Source of the DNA: Linyphia triangularis
Taxonomy: Eukaryota > Arthropoda > Arachnida > Araneae > Linyphiidae
NCBI GenBank assembly: GCA_963978545.1
Contig: OZ021727.1
Span: forward strand, 14,334,743 to 14,398,742
Direction of reading: 5' to 3'
Length of the DNA stretch: 64,000 nucleotides
The notes beneath the pieces are model-generated. The model searched no databases. It saw nothing but the letters and a program-made list of their open reading frames with translations, and was not told where the DNA came from. Every line of letters begins with the position of its first letter. Position 1 is the first letter of the stretch. The position numbers and the translations under genes are program-made. Below are positions 1 to 10,834 of this stretch, in pieces.

Positions 1-1147
1 TTTTGACCTCTTAAAGTGGGTTAATCGAGATCGGAATAGCTTACTTTTTCTATGTTTACCATTGTTGATATTTGTGCCGATTTTCAGAGTTGTGACTATG
101 TGGGAAGTAGGATTTTCGAATGTCCCCCGTTTGGAACGTTTAACCCCTTTTCGACCCCTTAAAGTGGGTTAATCGAGATCGGAATAGTTTACTTTTTCTA
201 TTTTTACCATTGTTGATATTTGTGCCGATTTTCAGAGTTGTGACTATGTGGGAAGTGGGATATTCGAATGTCCCCCGTTTGGAACGTTTAACCCCTTTTC
301 GACCCCTTAAAGTGGGTTAATCGAGATCGGAATAGTTTACTTTTTCTATTTTTACCATTGTTGATATTTGTGCCGATTTTCAGAGTTGTGACTATGTGGG
401 AAGTGGGATATTCGAATGTCCCCCGTTTGGAACGTTTAACCCCTTTTCGACCCCTTAAAGTGGGTTAATCGAGATCGGAATAGTTTACTTTTTCTATTTT
501 TACCATTGTTGATATTTGTGCCGATTTTCAGAGTTGTGACTATGTGGGAAGTAGGATTTTCGAATGTCCCCCGTTTGGAACGTTTAACCCCTTTTCGACC
601 CCTTAAAGTGTGTTAATCGAGATCGGAATAGTTTACTTTTTCTATTTTTACCATTGTTGATATTTGTGCCGATTTTCAGAGTTGTGACTATGTGGGAAGT
701 GGGATATTCGAATGTCCCCCGTTTGGAACGTTTAACCCCTTTTCGACCCCTTAAAGTGGGTTAATCGAGATCGGAATAGTTTACTTTTTCTATTTTTACC
801 ATTGTTGATATTTGTGCCGATTTTCAGAGTTGTGACTATGTGGGAAGTGGGACATTCGAATGTCCCCCGTTTGGAACGTTTAACCCCTTTTCGACCCCTT
901 AAAGTGTGTTAATCGAGATCGGAATAGTTTACTTTTTCTATTTTTACCATTGTTGATATTTGTGCCGATTTTCAGAGTTGTGACTATGTGGGAAGTGGGA
1001 TATTCGAATGTCCCCCGTTTGGAACGTTTAACCCCTTTTCGACCCCTTAAAGTGGGTTAATCGAGATCGGAATAGTTTACTTTTTCTATTTTTACCATTG
1101 TTGATATTTGTGCCGATTTTCAGAGTTGTGACTATGTGGGAAGTGGG
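1..1147. repeat. 148-bp tandem repeat array
   Basis: About 7.75 head-to-tail copies of a 148-bp unit. The marker CGAGATCGGAATAG recurs at 26, 174, 322 and 470 and onward at exactly 148-bp steps. Copies differ at only a few bases (for example GGGTTAATC versus GTGTTAATC, or GGGATATTC versus GGATTTTC), so the array is young or homogenised. It is open at the left window edge. No frame stays open through it. A single-unit relative lies in a dispersed repeat at 29690-30035 on the other strand. Confidence 0.95.
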
Positions 1148-1236
1148 AGAATTAGTGATGAGTGAGTCAGTGAGTGAGTGAGTGAATCAGTGAGTGAGGG
1201 CTTTGCCTTATATATATAGAGATATATATAAATTGT
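1148..1236 (+). repeat. GTGA-rich tail of the 148-bp family
   Basis: Right after the last partial 148-bp unit comes a run of GTGAGTGA repeats, then GAGGGCTTTGCCTTATAT and a short TATA-rich stretch. The reverse complement of 29690-29760 has the same order: GGGAAGTGG, an ATTAGTGACGAATGAGGGC motif, then TATATATAGAGAT. I therefore read this as the terminus of one dispersed repeat family, not as independent microsatellite DNA. The family's class is not identified. Confidence 0.6.
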
Positions 1237-1636
1237 AAAAAAAAGCTAAAAAGTTCAATTGGAAGTGATTTGCATTTCGACCAGAAGTTTATCTATAACA
1301 GAATACATGAAAGAAATATATGCTATCATTAAAATTGATGATTTGATTGATGAATTTTGATGATATTTTATGATGAACTAAAATTAAAAAGTGACTTTTG
1401 GTCGAGGTTTTAGACTTCTTTAAAGTTAGAAATGCGCTTCTTTAAATTTTACAACCTTCATATAAAAAGTCACAATTAAACTATTAATATTACTTGTTGT
1501 TACATCAACATCAAATTATAAGGATGTATATGCTGGATATAAAATGGACAATTTCAATCGGAAGTGACTGAAATTCCGACTCGCAGTACGCTTATAAGGA
1601 ACTCCCATACTGCCCATGTACTAATACATATATATA
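1237..1636. other. Unannotated AT-rich DNA
   Basis: No reading frame, RNA gene or clear repeat was recognised in these 400 bases. Two short passages resemble each other loosely (AATTGGAAGTGA at 1256 and AATCGGAAGTGA at 1556), which may mark an old duplication. Confidence 0.5.
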
Positions 1637-2325
1637 CAGTCCTGCACAAAAGTTTAGACACAAAGCAAATTTACGAAAAAGCAATAGTATTAATTTAATT
1701 TTTACTAGTTTTTTTTTCTCTAATATATATGCTTAAAGCCATAAGGAAAAAGTGTAGGGTAAAAATTTCAAGGAAAAATGAAATAAAATTGTCTAAGATC
1801 AACTAGTTGAAACTCTCCATGTCTCAAAAGTATAGACACAAATCTGAGATTTATGCAAATTCTTGAGAGGAAGTGATCGCATCATCAAAGGGGAGTGTCT
1901 TTAAGTTGCCATAAAATGTTTGAAGTAATTTTCTCTGGTTAGAATGATGCTGAAATCTACGCAATTTTATTACGTAGAGATTTTAAGAATTTTGGAAGTT
2001 AATGTCCAAACACAAATCCATTTCTGATATTTCAATTGCATTAAATCGTCCCAAAAGAGATATTTATAGAATTTTAGCACATGGGATCCAATATCAACCA
2101 AAATCACGATCTGGAAGGTCTTGAACGACTAGCAAAAGGTATGATAGACAAATTATAATACTGGCTTTAAATCAACATTACTCTGCAAATTAGAAAAAAT
2201 ATATAATTGCCATTCAAGTTTCACGGGAAACTGTACGTAGAAGAATTGTGGAATGCGAGTTTGTAAAAAAATATAAACTTAAACGCAAGCCACGTTTGCA
2301 GTCACTTCACTTCCTAAGTTTTTAG
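1637..2325 (+). mobile_element. Decayed Tc1-like DNA transposon, left part
   Basis: The element starts at CAGTCCTGCACAAAAGTTT right after a TA dinucleotide (1635-1636), the target of the Tc1/mariner superfamily. A diverged internal direct copy of the end, containing CAAAAGTATAGACACAAA, lies at 1821-1848, the IR/DR arrangement common in Tc1/Tc3 elements. It carries the N-terminal part of a transposase pseudogene (next entry). The catalytic half and the right terminal repeat are missing; the sequence after about 2325 is unrelated. Confidence 0.75.
2002..2325 (+). pseudogene. Tc1-like transposase, N-terminal DNA-binding part, broken
   Basis: One frame from ATG 2002 translates to a Tc1-type helix-turn-helix region: MSKHKSISDISIALNRPKRD near the start, then a second HTH ending in VSRETVRRRI and a basic KRKPRLQSL segment. 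In Tc1 transposases this paired-like bipartite domain binds the terminal repeats. Two in-frame stops (TGA 2122-2124 and TAG 2191-2193) and loss of the DDE catalytic domain make it non-functional. The frame is otherwise preserved for 107 codons, so decay is by point mutation. The family call rests on the VSRxTVRRR pattern and the TA-flanked terminus. Confidence 0.75.
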
Positions 2326-3079
2326 GGTGGGTGAGGGGTTCTTTCTCCTACATGGGTATCAATTTACTGAAATTCTATAAGGAATGGTCCACTTTGTGTG
2401 TTGTGTATGACTTCAGTCAGTAGTTGAGCTCGAGCTTGAACTGTCTAAAGAACTGTTGGAATTTTCTACAGCACACACGTACAATGATATGACGGTGAAT
2501 TAAATTGGGAGAGACAGAGAAACTAGACAGAAAATTACAATTATACGTGGTGAAAAAAAGAATTATATTTTCAACAAAAATCTCGGTTAGATTATTGAAA
2601 GAATTAGAGACGCATTTTGTCCGGATAATCTCAGGTCCCTTTGCATGGATGAGCTTAATTGGTTATGTATTCCATTATTTTAATTATTATAAAAATATAA
2701 TTTTTCTTTTTAATTCATTTGATTTTAGAGGTGATTAGGTATATAAATTATACAGCATACAAAAATAGGCTGTTAATCCTCCCATCCTATTTCACCACCT
2801 AATTGCTATTATAATAGACAACAATGGTCATCGTAGCAATCTGAGCTCTCCCTTGACTGACGTCTAAATCCGCTTCTGAGTATGCAGATAGAGGACCCAC
2901 TGTACCTTCAGCATCATTTTAACACGCTTTTATTAACTTCGTATGTATATATGTAACGGAATCTTTGAACTCGATTTTCGACCACTTCAAAATGTTGGAT
3001 TAATTTGAAATTTTTCACAGTTATCAAGGACCGATGACAATACAATAATTCAATAAGTTTGTAGCATTATCACAAGGAT
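2326..3079. other. Unannotated spacer
   Basis: I see no supportable gene here. A 77-codon frame at 2505-2738 has no recognisable motif and ordinary AT-rich composition, so I treat it as chance. Confidence 0.5.
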
Positions 3080-3091
3080 TAGCTCGTGTTG

Positions 3092-3603
3092 CCAACCAAC
3101 CAACCAACCAACCAACCAACCAACCAACCAACCAACCAACCAACCAACCAACCAACCAACCAACCAACCAACCAACCAACCAACCAACCAACCAACCAAC
3201 CAACCAACCAACCAACCAACCAACCAACCAACCAACCAACCAACCAACCAACCAACCAACCAACCAACCAACCAACCAACCAACCAACCAACCAACCAAC
3301 CAACCAACCAACCAACCAACCAACCAACCAACCAACCAACCAACCAACCAACCAACCAACCAACCAACCAACCAACCAACCAACCAACCAACCAAAAAAC
3401 CAACCAACCAACCAACCAACCAACCAACCAACCAACCAACCAACCAACCAACCAACCAACCAACCAACCAACCAACCAACCAACCAACCAACCAACCAAC
3501 CAACCAACCAACCAACCAACCAACCAACCAACCAACCAACCAACCAACCAACCAACCAACCAACCAACCAACCAACCAACCAACCAACCAACCAACCAAC
3601 CAA

Positions 3604-3636
<33 letters not shown>

Positions 3637-3935
3637 CAGCCAACCAACCAACCAACCAACCAACCAACCAACCAACCAACCAACCAACCAACCAACCAAC
3701 CAACCAACCAACCAACCAACCAACCAACCAACCAACCAACCAACCAACCAGCCAGCCAGCCAGCCAGCCAGCCAACCATCCAACCAACCAACCAACCAAC
3801 CAACCAACCAACCAAACAACCAACCAACCAACCAACCAACCAACCAACCAACCAACCAACCAACCAACCAACCAACCAACCAACCAACCAACCAACCAAC
3901 CAACCAACCAACCAACCAACCAACCAACCAACCAA

Positions 3936-4006
<71 letters not shown>

Positions 4007-4123
4007 ACCAACCAACCAACCAACCAACCAACCAACCAACCAACCAACCAACCAACCAACCAACCAACCAACCAACCAACCAACCAACCAACCAACCAAC
4101 CAACCAACCAACCAACCAACCAA
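3092..4123. repeat. (CCAA)n/(CCAG)n microsatellite, 1 kb
   Basis: An almost perfect tetranucleotide tract about 1,030 bp long. Most units are CCAA. Three blocks are CCAG: 3605-3642, 3748-3772 and 3938-4005. Single interruptions include AAAA at about 3395 and CATC at about 3778. Because the unit length is not a multiple of three, all frames stay open and give long artificial PTNQ or GWLV repeat translations; these are not genes. The sequence just before it (TAGCTCGTGTTGCC, 3080-3093) resembles the 3' region of the SINE-A family found at 44-51.6 kb, whose tail is CCAACCAACC. Confidence 0.97.
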
Positions 4124-4188
4124 TAAGTTCTGAGTGGACATTGCACTGTATAGAAAACCCAAACACTAAACAATAACTGAATGTAAAC

Positions 4189-4893
4189 TAGGGGAGTGGA
4201 ACATCGCACAACTTTCAATTACTCTAGAATAATGGTAAGCACATTTGAATTTGTCGTGGAATAGTGTTATTACCATTTTCATTTATTTGAAAAATGGCCC
4301 TTAGTGATATTTTTACAGATAACTCTTTAAAAAAACAACAAAAAAAAACACACCACGCCACAATGGCGAATGTAAGAATGTACTTTTCGAAAATTCTTGC
4401 AATATCCTTTGTTGTTAGTGAAACAGAGGATAGGAGATAAACGGTTGTTGATGAGCGAATTCTATGTGGAAGACACTCGCTTTTCATCTTTTTACACCTT
4501 TATAACATTTTTATGGGAATTTCGGAGATGGGGATGTTTAGAACATCTTAAGAAACATTTAGAGCCTCTTTTTAGTGATTGCCTAAGAGCGTGATTTTTT
4601 TTAAATGTTTTGCGCATGCGCAATATTGATGAAAACCTGCGCAATATTGACGAAAAACTTAATGGCAGGTTCTATGGCCCTTACTAACATGTACTCCAAA
4701 TTTGAACATCGTAGGTCAAATCATTCGGGAGTTGTGCTGACCACAGACACACCAGACATTTTTCTATGTAATTTGTTTTCTGTTGGATGTTCCAAAATAT
4801 GGAGAAATGTAAAAAAATTCGAAATTTTTTTTTGATCGAAAACAATACTTTCATTACCTTATGTGAACAAATGTGTAATTGAAAGTAATTAAA
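4189..4893 (+). mobile_element. F1 dispersed repeat, copy a
   Basis: F1 is my name for a roughly 800-bp family with at least five copies here. Its 5' end reads GTGGAACATCGCACAACTTT and its 3' end reads TACTTTCATTACC followed by AATTGAAAGTAA. Internal landmarks seen here are a GCGCATGCGCA palindrome (4613-4623), AATTTGAACATCGTAGGTCA (about 4699) and a CACAGACACACC stretch (about 4743). It has no coding capacity I can support. The class is unknown. The inverted TTTCAATTAC and GTAATTGAAA at opposite ends suggest a non-autonomous TIR element. Confidence 0.65.
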
Positions 4894-5739
4894 ATGAGAG
4901 CAGGTAGAAAACGCAAAACTCAAAACTCAAAGTGGGACACTGTTTTTATTTTGCAAAAGAAGAAAAGATGAAAAATATGGTGATACTATTATTCAAGTTG
5001 AAAAAGAATCGCTAGATACCGTTGAAAGAATCGCCAGATGAAGACGAAGAAACAACAATTTTATCCGCAGATTTACAGACTCGAACGGTGTTGGTATCAT
5101 TACGTATATAAAATAATAATTCAAAACAAACATTAAGAGACACAGCTATTTAGGAAAAAATATATTTAAATGTTTATGGAAGTTTCTTTAATGCTAATTT
5201 TTGGCAGTGTATGTTTGAAATATTTCGAGGGGATCCCGCTACTGAAATTGATCCTATCTTATTAACTACGTCCAAAAAGTTTCTCCGAAAATACTGCATC
5301 CATATATTTTACAATTATATCAGACCCTTTCAATTTCCATGTGTTAAAGAACATTTTCCTACTCAATTTTTTTTTTATAAATAGAATTCTTAAGAAATTT
5401 CTCTTATCCCGTAGATTTGGACAATGATTTGTAAACTTTTTCAATAAGATGAATTTTTTTTTACTCTCTCCTTCCATCCACTCACCTTTCCTCTCCTTTT
5501 TTTTTTTTCATTGGTGCACCGAGTCGGTATTTTTCGAAGCCCACCCATTCAACAACTCTTGTTATGCCTATCCGCTCTACTAATAGACATAATGCAGCAG
5601 TTTTCAATCTTATCATTGAAGAATCTTCAAAAGAATTTTGTATTATACATTGCAAAATTGTCGGAAGTTTATCAAAAAGATTTTAATGGGTTGTAGAAAG
5701 AAGGGGACCCTTTACTAGTGTCATATCAAAATTATAATT
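4894..5739. other. Unannotated spacer
   Basis: AT-rich DNA with homopolymer runs and no recognisable gene. It ends where homology to the upstream flank of the second peptide gene begins, at about 5740. Confidence 0.5.
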
Positions 5740-6115
5740 TTATTATTTTGATCTCTCATCTCATTAGCGTCATATTTGGAGCTAAACACATCAACCTGTC
5801 ATTATTTATTTTCGAGGGACAAATTTTTATAAAACTCAAATGAGTACATAAAGTTTAGTGCGTTACTGATTACATATAGGTAATACAAATTTCACACGTT
5901 TCGAGAAATTTCACACATTACTATTCCCCTTTAGTTAACCAAAGTTATCACTTAAAACAACTGCTCCAACTGCGTAAATGCAAAATTGCACACTCATCTC
6001 AGAAAAAGCAGCAACGTACTCAAATTAAAAAAATCGCCATCTGGCAAAAATACACGTCAAACAATACTACCGACCGGTTATGACCCTGATACAATGGTTT
6101 CACTTTCTTTGTCAA

Positions 6116-6197
6116 GGGGAAGTACGCTGGAAATCCACAGAACGGACATTCCGGGGAAACAATATTTCGGGATGTATATTTCGCTTCTTTCCGATAA
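6116..6197 (+). promoter_or_regulatory. kappaB-like and GATA cluster, peptide gene copy 1
   Basis: Four G-rich/C-rich decamer-like motifs sit 110-150 bp before the inferred transcription start: GGGGAAGTAC (6116), GGAAATCC (6129), GGACATTCC (6144) and GGGGAAAC (6153). A GATAA follows at 6193. GGACATTCC fits the Rel/NF-kappaB pattern GGRNNYYCC. The same block stands before copy 2, where the second motif is the better GGGAAATCC. kappaB sites next to GATA sites are a known hallmark of arthropod antimicrobial peptide promoters. Function here is inferred from motif and context only. Confidence 0.55.
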
Positions 6198-6235
6198 TTT
6201 TAAAAGTCGTGACTTCATAAACATAAAATGTATAA

Positions 6236-6271
6236 TATAAAAGAGAGCTGCATTTGCAGATTGTCTTCACT
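6236..6271 (+). promoter_or_regulatory. Core promoter: TATA box and initiator, copy 1
   Basis: TATAAAAG at 6236-6243 is followed by TTCACTGA with the likely +1 A at 6269, 33 bp after the TATA start. Copy 2 has identical geometry (31353 and 31386). This gives a 5' UTR of about 70 nt before ATG 6339. Confidence 0.75.
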
Positions 6272-6338
6272 GATACCACACCTCACAGGTTGAATTTAAC
6301 TAAAAGTATCTTCATTCGATTAAAAGTTTTTTTCGATC

Positions 6339-9300
6339 ATGAATTGCCATGGAATTATCGCTTTTCTGCTGGTTGGCCTAATCGTTTTCGGTAAGTCATT
6401 GTATACATTATTTATGCAAAGATTTTTTTTTTTGTGACAATCTCTTTACATCAAATCAAAATTGAAAAATGATTTACCAATTTATGGGCAAAGATCTCCA
6501 CTTCTAAGGAATAGTTTATGTATGATTGCATCCACATTGTGTCGTTTGTTAGAAAATCGAAGTTTAAAAAGTCAGAAATTGTCCAAGCATTTTGGGATGT
6601 TCCGATAGTATACAATAGATGGTAGCTTATTTGGAATTTCTGTCCTGTGGCTGTACTTCATTCGACGAATTGTCAGATTTAGTTGATTTGGACGTTTTTT
6701 CCCCCTCTCAATTGTGCATTGCGCAACAGGCTTTCTATTTATTGAATATTTTTTTCAACTATCGCAGAAATTTCATTTTCGTTTGCTATTCCAATCTACA
6801 TTAGAAAAATGGACAGTTCAATATTCAATTCTAAATGTTTCGAAAAGGAATTAAACATAAAAATTTCTGCTGAATGCGCTTTTTAAAAAAAATTTGCAAA
6901 CAAAGTTCCCTTGTTGGACTTTGGCGAGAAAACGATTCATTCGGCTCGAATTGAATGTGATGTCACTAGATCTCAAACAACTTGGCTTGAAATGCAGCAG
7001 CGAAAACCAGTTTAGAAAGTTTCTCACAAATCGCCCCAACCGGTATAGGATATGGCCTCTGTCTACCAAAACAACGCCAATTATTTGTCAGAAACCTCAC
7101 GATGACCATAGAAACGGAAGGATGTTTTGACATCACAGTATAGCGGATCGTTTTGAACGGATTGTAATTGGACGGGTTTTCGGCGAAATTTCTTTTCTTA
7201 ATACTTACATAACTAATTTAAAAAAAACAACAACTTTGGTTTGAATATTTAGAATTAGGAAGAAATTCTTCATAAATATAAACAAATTTCAATCGTTTTT
7301 AGAAAATGCGGGAATTTTCTATTAGTATACTAAAAAAAATCAAAGGTGAATAGCAATCATTACATTTTAATTTTAAACAAATAATTTAGATGCAGGTCTG
7401 GCTGTACTTGCTGTACTCTAAGAGTCGCCACTGCTTGAAAAGGGAGAATAGAGTACACAGAAATTTAAACACGTTGCGAAAATCCAAGAAATCTCATTTC
7501 TATCAGATAGAATAGGTTATTTAACAGATAAACTTACAAAATACTAAATTCCTTTAAGGAATCTCAAATGCCAAGGTTGTGTACGATTCCACTAATGTTT
7601 AATTATTATGAAAACTGGTATACATCATAAATAAGCGCTTCATTCGTAGATTGTTAGTTTACCATATATTTTTTGGTTAAGAATTACTGTACGGTCCCCC
7701 TTGGCGACTTTAAAAAAAAAATAAAAAAAATCGCCAAATTGAAAATGACGTCGAAAAGCTGTGTCGCCAAATTCAAAATGGCGTCAAAACACGTCAAATC
7801 CAAACTGTCACTATACTAAACTTCAACTTAACTAGACATCACTTAGACGGTAGATCGTGACAGTGCTCATAGGTATTTAATCCATTTTGGCGGAGTGAAG
7901 ACATAATTCTCGCCAAACCTTATAGCCTTTTGTTCTCTATAGGGTTGTGGTTTAGCGAACATTATGCTTTCACGCCGCCAAAATGGATTAAATACCTATG
8001 AGCACTGACACGATCTACCGTCTAAGTGATGTCTAGTTAAGTTGAAGTTTAGTATAGGAATGGGAAAACCTTGGCGACGGGTTGCCACATTCGGCGCAGA
8101 ATCGCCAACTTTCAAAAAGTCGCCAAGGGGGACTGTACATTAAATCTTACTATTTACTCACTGTTACTGTTACAGTCTTACTATTTATTAAAGTTGAATA
8201 TTCAGTCGTTAAAATATTATTTTCAATTTTTAAAATAAAGTCTATAGATTAATGCCGTCCATTTTACCTTGAAATGAAGTTTTAATGGTTTATGTATCAG
8301 TTAATAAAAAAAAAAGTTGCACAATTAGGTTATGAGAGTGATCACATATTTTATTCATGAATTTTAATTTCTAAGCTAATTGTTTTCAGTGATAATAACT
8401 CTTAAATTTTCATTACGTATTAATTGTTAAGTAAAAAAAATTCTAAACCAATAATTCAACGAAAATTCGACTGCGTTGTCTCTAAGTTCTTTTACAGTTA
8501 ATTAGTGATAATTTTGCTAAATTTGGAGAAAGTACCTTTAATATTGAGCGGAATTTTTTGAGAACTTTAAAGTTTTCCATATCTTTCGAATAACGAAGTT
8601 TCAAATTTGTGGATTCTTATTAATAGCTTACAATTAAAAGAAAAGTTCACCCGCGTAATTTTTAAAAATTAGTTTTATCTTTTACATTTTTAGAAAGTAA
8701 ATTATTGGCAAAATACATACTGTTTTATGAAAAACATTTTTTACGAATCATTGATTGGATGGGCCTTCAACTTCTGTTGCCATAAAAAAAAAAGAATTTC
8801 TCATGAATGTTAAATATTTACTGCAATTTCATTGAAAACACAACTACATCTCTAAACTACGTTAAAGATGTAGCATAACTAGCATGCACTAAATTCTTCA
8901 AAGTAAAGTACGTAATTCAATTACAACATAAAAAAGTGACCTTATCCTGTCATTAACTAAAGGAAAAAAAAGAAGAAAAAAAAAAGGGTTTGGCATTATA
9001 CTTTTTTTTTTTATTTTGAAATATTTGGTGATCATAATGAATTTGTTGAAAATTAATTTTGAATCTGTTAAGGATGAAGAAGTAATTTTAAGTTCTCATT
9101 TGTAAATTTGGTATTTTTCTGTTTTAGTTGAATGCCAGGATAAAAAACCAGAACCAAAAGTGGGAGAAGTAAGTAAACAATAGTTTCACAATTTTTAACC
9201 CGTGCATACAAAGTTGGAAAATACGGGGGATCGGTGGCACCTCTGACTTTTTAAAATTTTAGTGATTTTGATTTCAAATTCGTGTTCATTTTAAAGTTTC

Positions 9301-10796
9301 AAATGTCTTTAAGTTTCTTTTAATTTCACCAAATGCATGAGATGATAATTTGTTTTAATTATAATCTATAATTAATTATAGTTAAAACAAATTATCAGCT
9401 AGTACGTTATCCTTGTCTTCCCATTATTTTTATTGACAAAATAAACAAAACATTGGCAACAAAAATAATATATATATATTTTTTGGGGAATTTCATTTAT
9501 TAGTTTCTTTATAGGTTTTTATACAAGTTTTAATTAAAACAATAACTTTCTACACTTACAACGTATGCAATATTTTCTTGTTTTCTGCTGCAATACTGCT
9601 TCGAAAGAAATAAAATTTTGCACCAGATGTAAGTTCAATAATATAATCTAAATGATGAAATCGGAAGGGAAAATAAAACTTGGCTCTTTTGTTTAGTTTC
9701 CACATTTTTTTTCCTTTTTATTTCAGTGGTTCCAGTAGTTAGAAAATACTCAAATAACTTTTAATAACATTTTATTTTTAAATTTATATATAAGGAGGTC
9801 ATAAAAAAGCTTTGCCGATATATGGACCTCTAGCTTCCATTCCGTTTAACAGATCGAGATGAGATATCAGGTAAAGTTATTCAAAGGTATGAGCTCGAGA
9901 TTCTGTGAATGTCAACAAAATGGCGCTCACGGTTAAGGGTTAAAGTTACAGAAACTCGAAATTTTCGAATGGCAACACCTACTTTTTCCTATCGCAAAAT
10001 GTTCAGCTCAGGGTAAAACCATAAAGAGCGATGGAACGGTACGTGTATCACAAAAAACCGAGGCCGCTCGCCAGATATTCAGCATAGAAAACGGCTAAAA
10101 TTTCCTGTGATGGCACCCATGTGAACTTAGGCCTCTGTCATATGCAAATTTCCACCGTGCTCTCCGATCGTAATTTTGTTGGGTTGTTTTTAGTGCATGC
10201 ATAACGCGTCCGTTTTTCGTGATACAAATACTGTTCCAACTATCATTAGGGCTTTTGCATGCGCTGAGTATTTCGCGACAGGAAAAAGTAGGTGTAGCCA
10301 TTCGAAAATTTCGTGTTTCTGTACCTATAAGTCCATATAATGGTAAAGTTTTTTCATGACCACCTTGTATATAACCGCATCAAAAATAATTGCATAAGAA
10401 GATAGGGTGATTTTCAGAATGGATTTTTTTAATACTTACAGAATTTTAATTTTTATATTAGCCCATCAAACCATTCAAAAAAGGTTTAGCTAAAATGTCA
10501 AATCCTCTACAATCCTAAAAAAAAATTATTTTCTATTTAAACTTTACCGCGGTATGACGATTGTAAAAACGTGACCTACAAATCCCTCTCGTACTGACAT
10601 ATTACAAGAGAATACAGGGACACTCACAAAATAGACTTTAAGTATTCAGAAAAATCTAGTATTCAAATAAAAACTTCGACTAGATTGTTCGATTTTAAGA
10701 TCTTTACAATACGTTTAATTTTACAGATACTGATAATTGTTTTAATCATCATTTGACCTCAAGAACACTTTCAAAATTAACCTTTTCCACTTACAG

Positions 10797-10834
<38 letters not shown>

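Noticed and set aside
1..1147. CRISPR-like array
   Set aside because: The repeats are contiguous 148-bp units without unique spacers, and the genome is eukaryotic.
3024..4218. Several long frames (up to 380 codons) of PTNQ or GWLV repeats on both strands
   Set aside because: They are translations of the (CCAA)n/(CCAG)n microsatellite; a 4-bp unit stays open in every frame.
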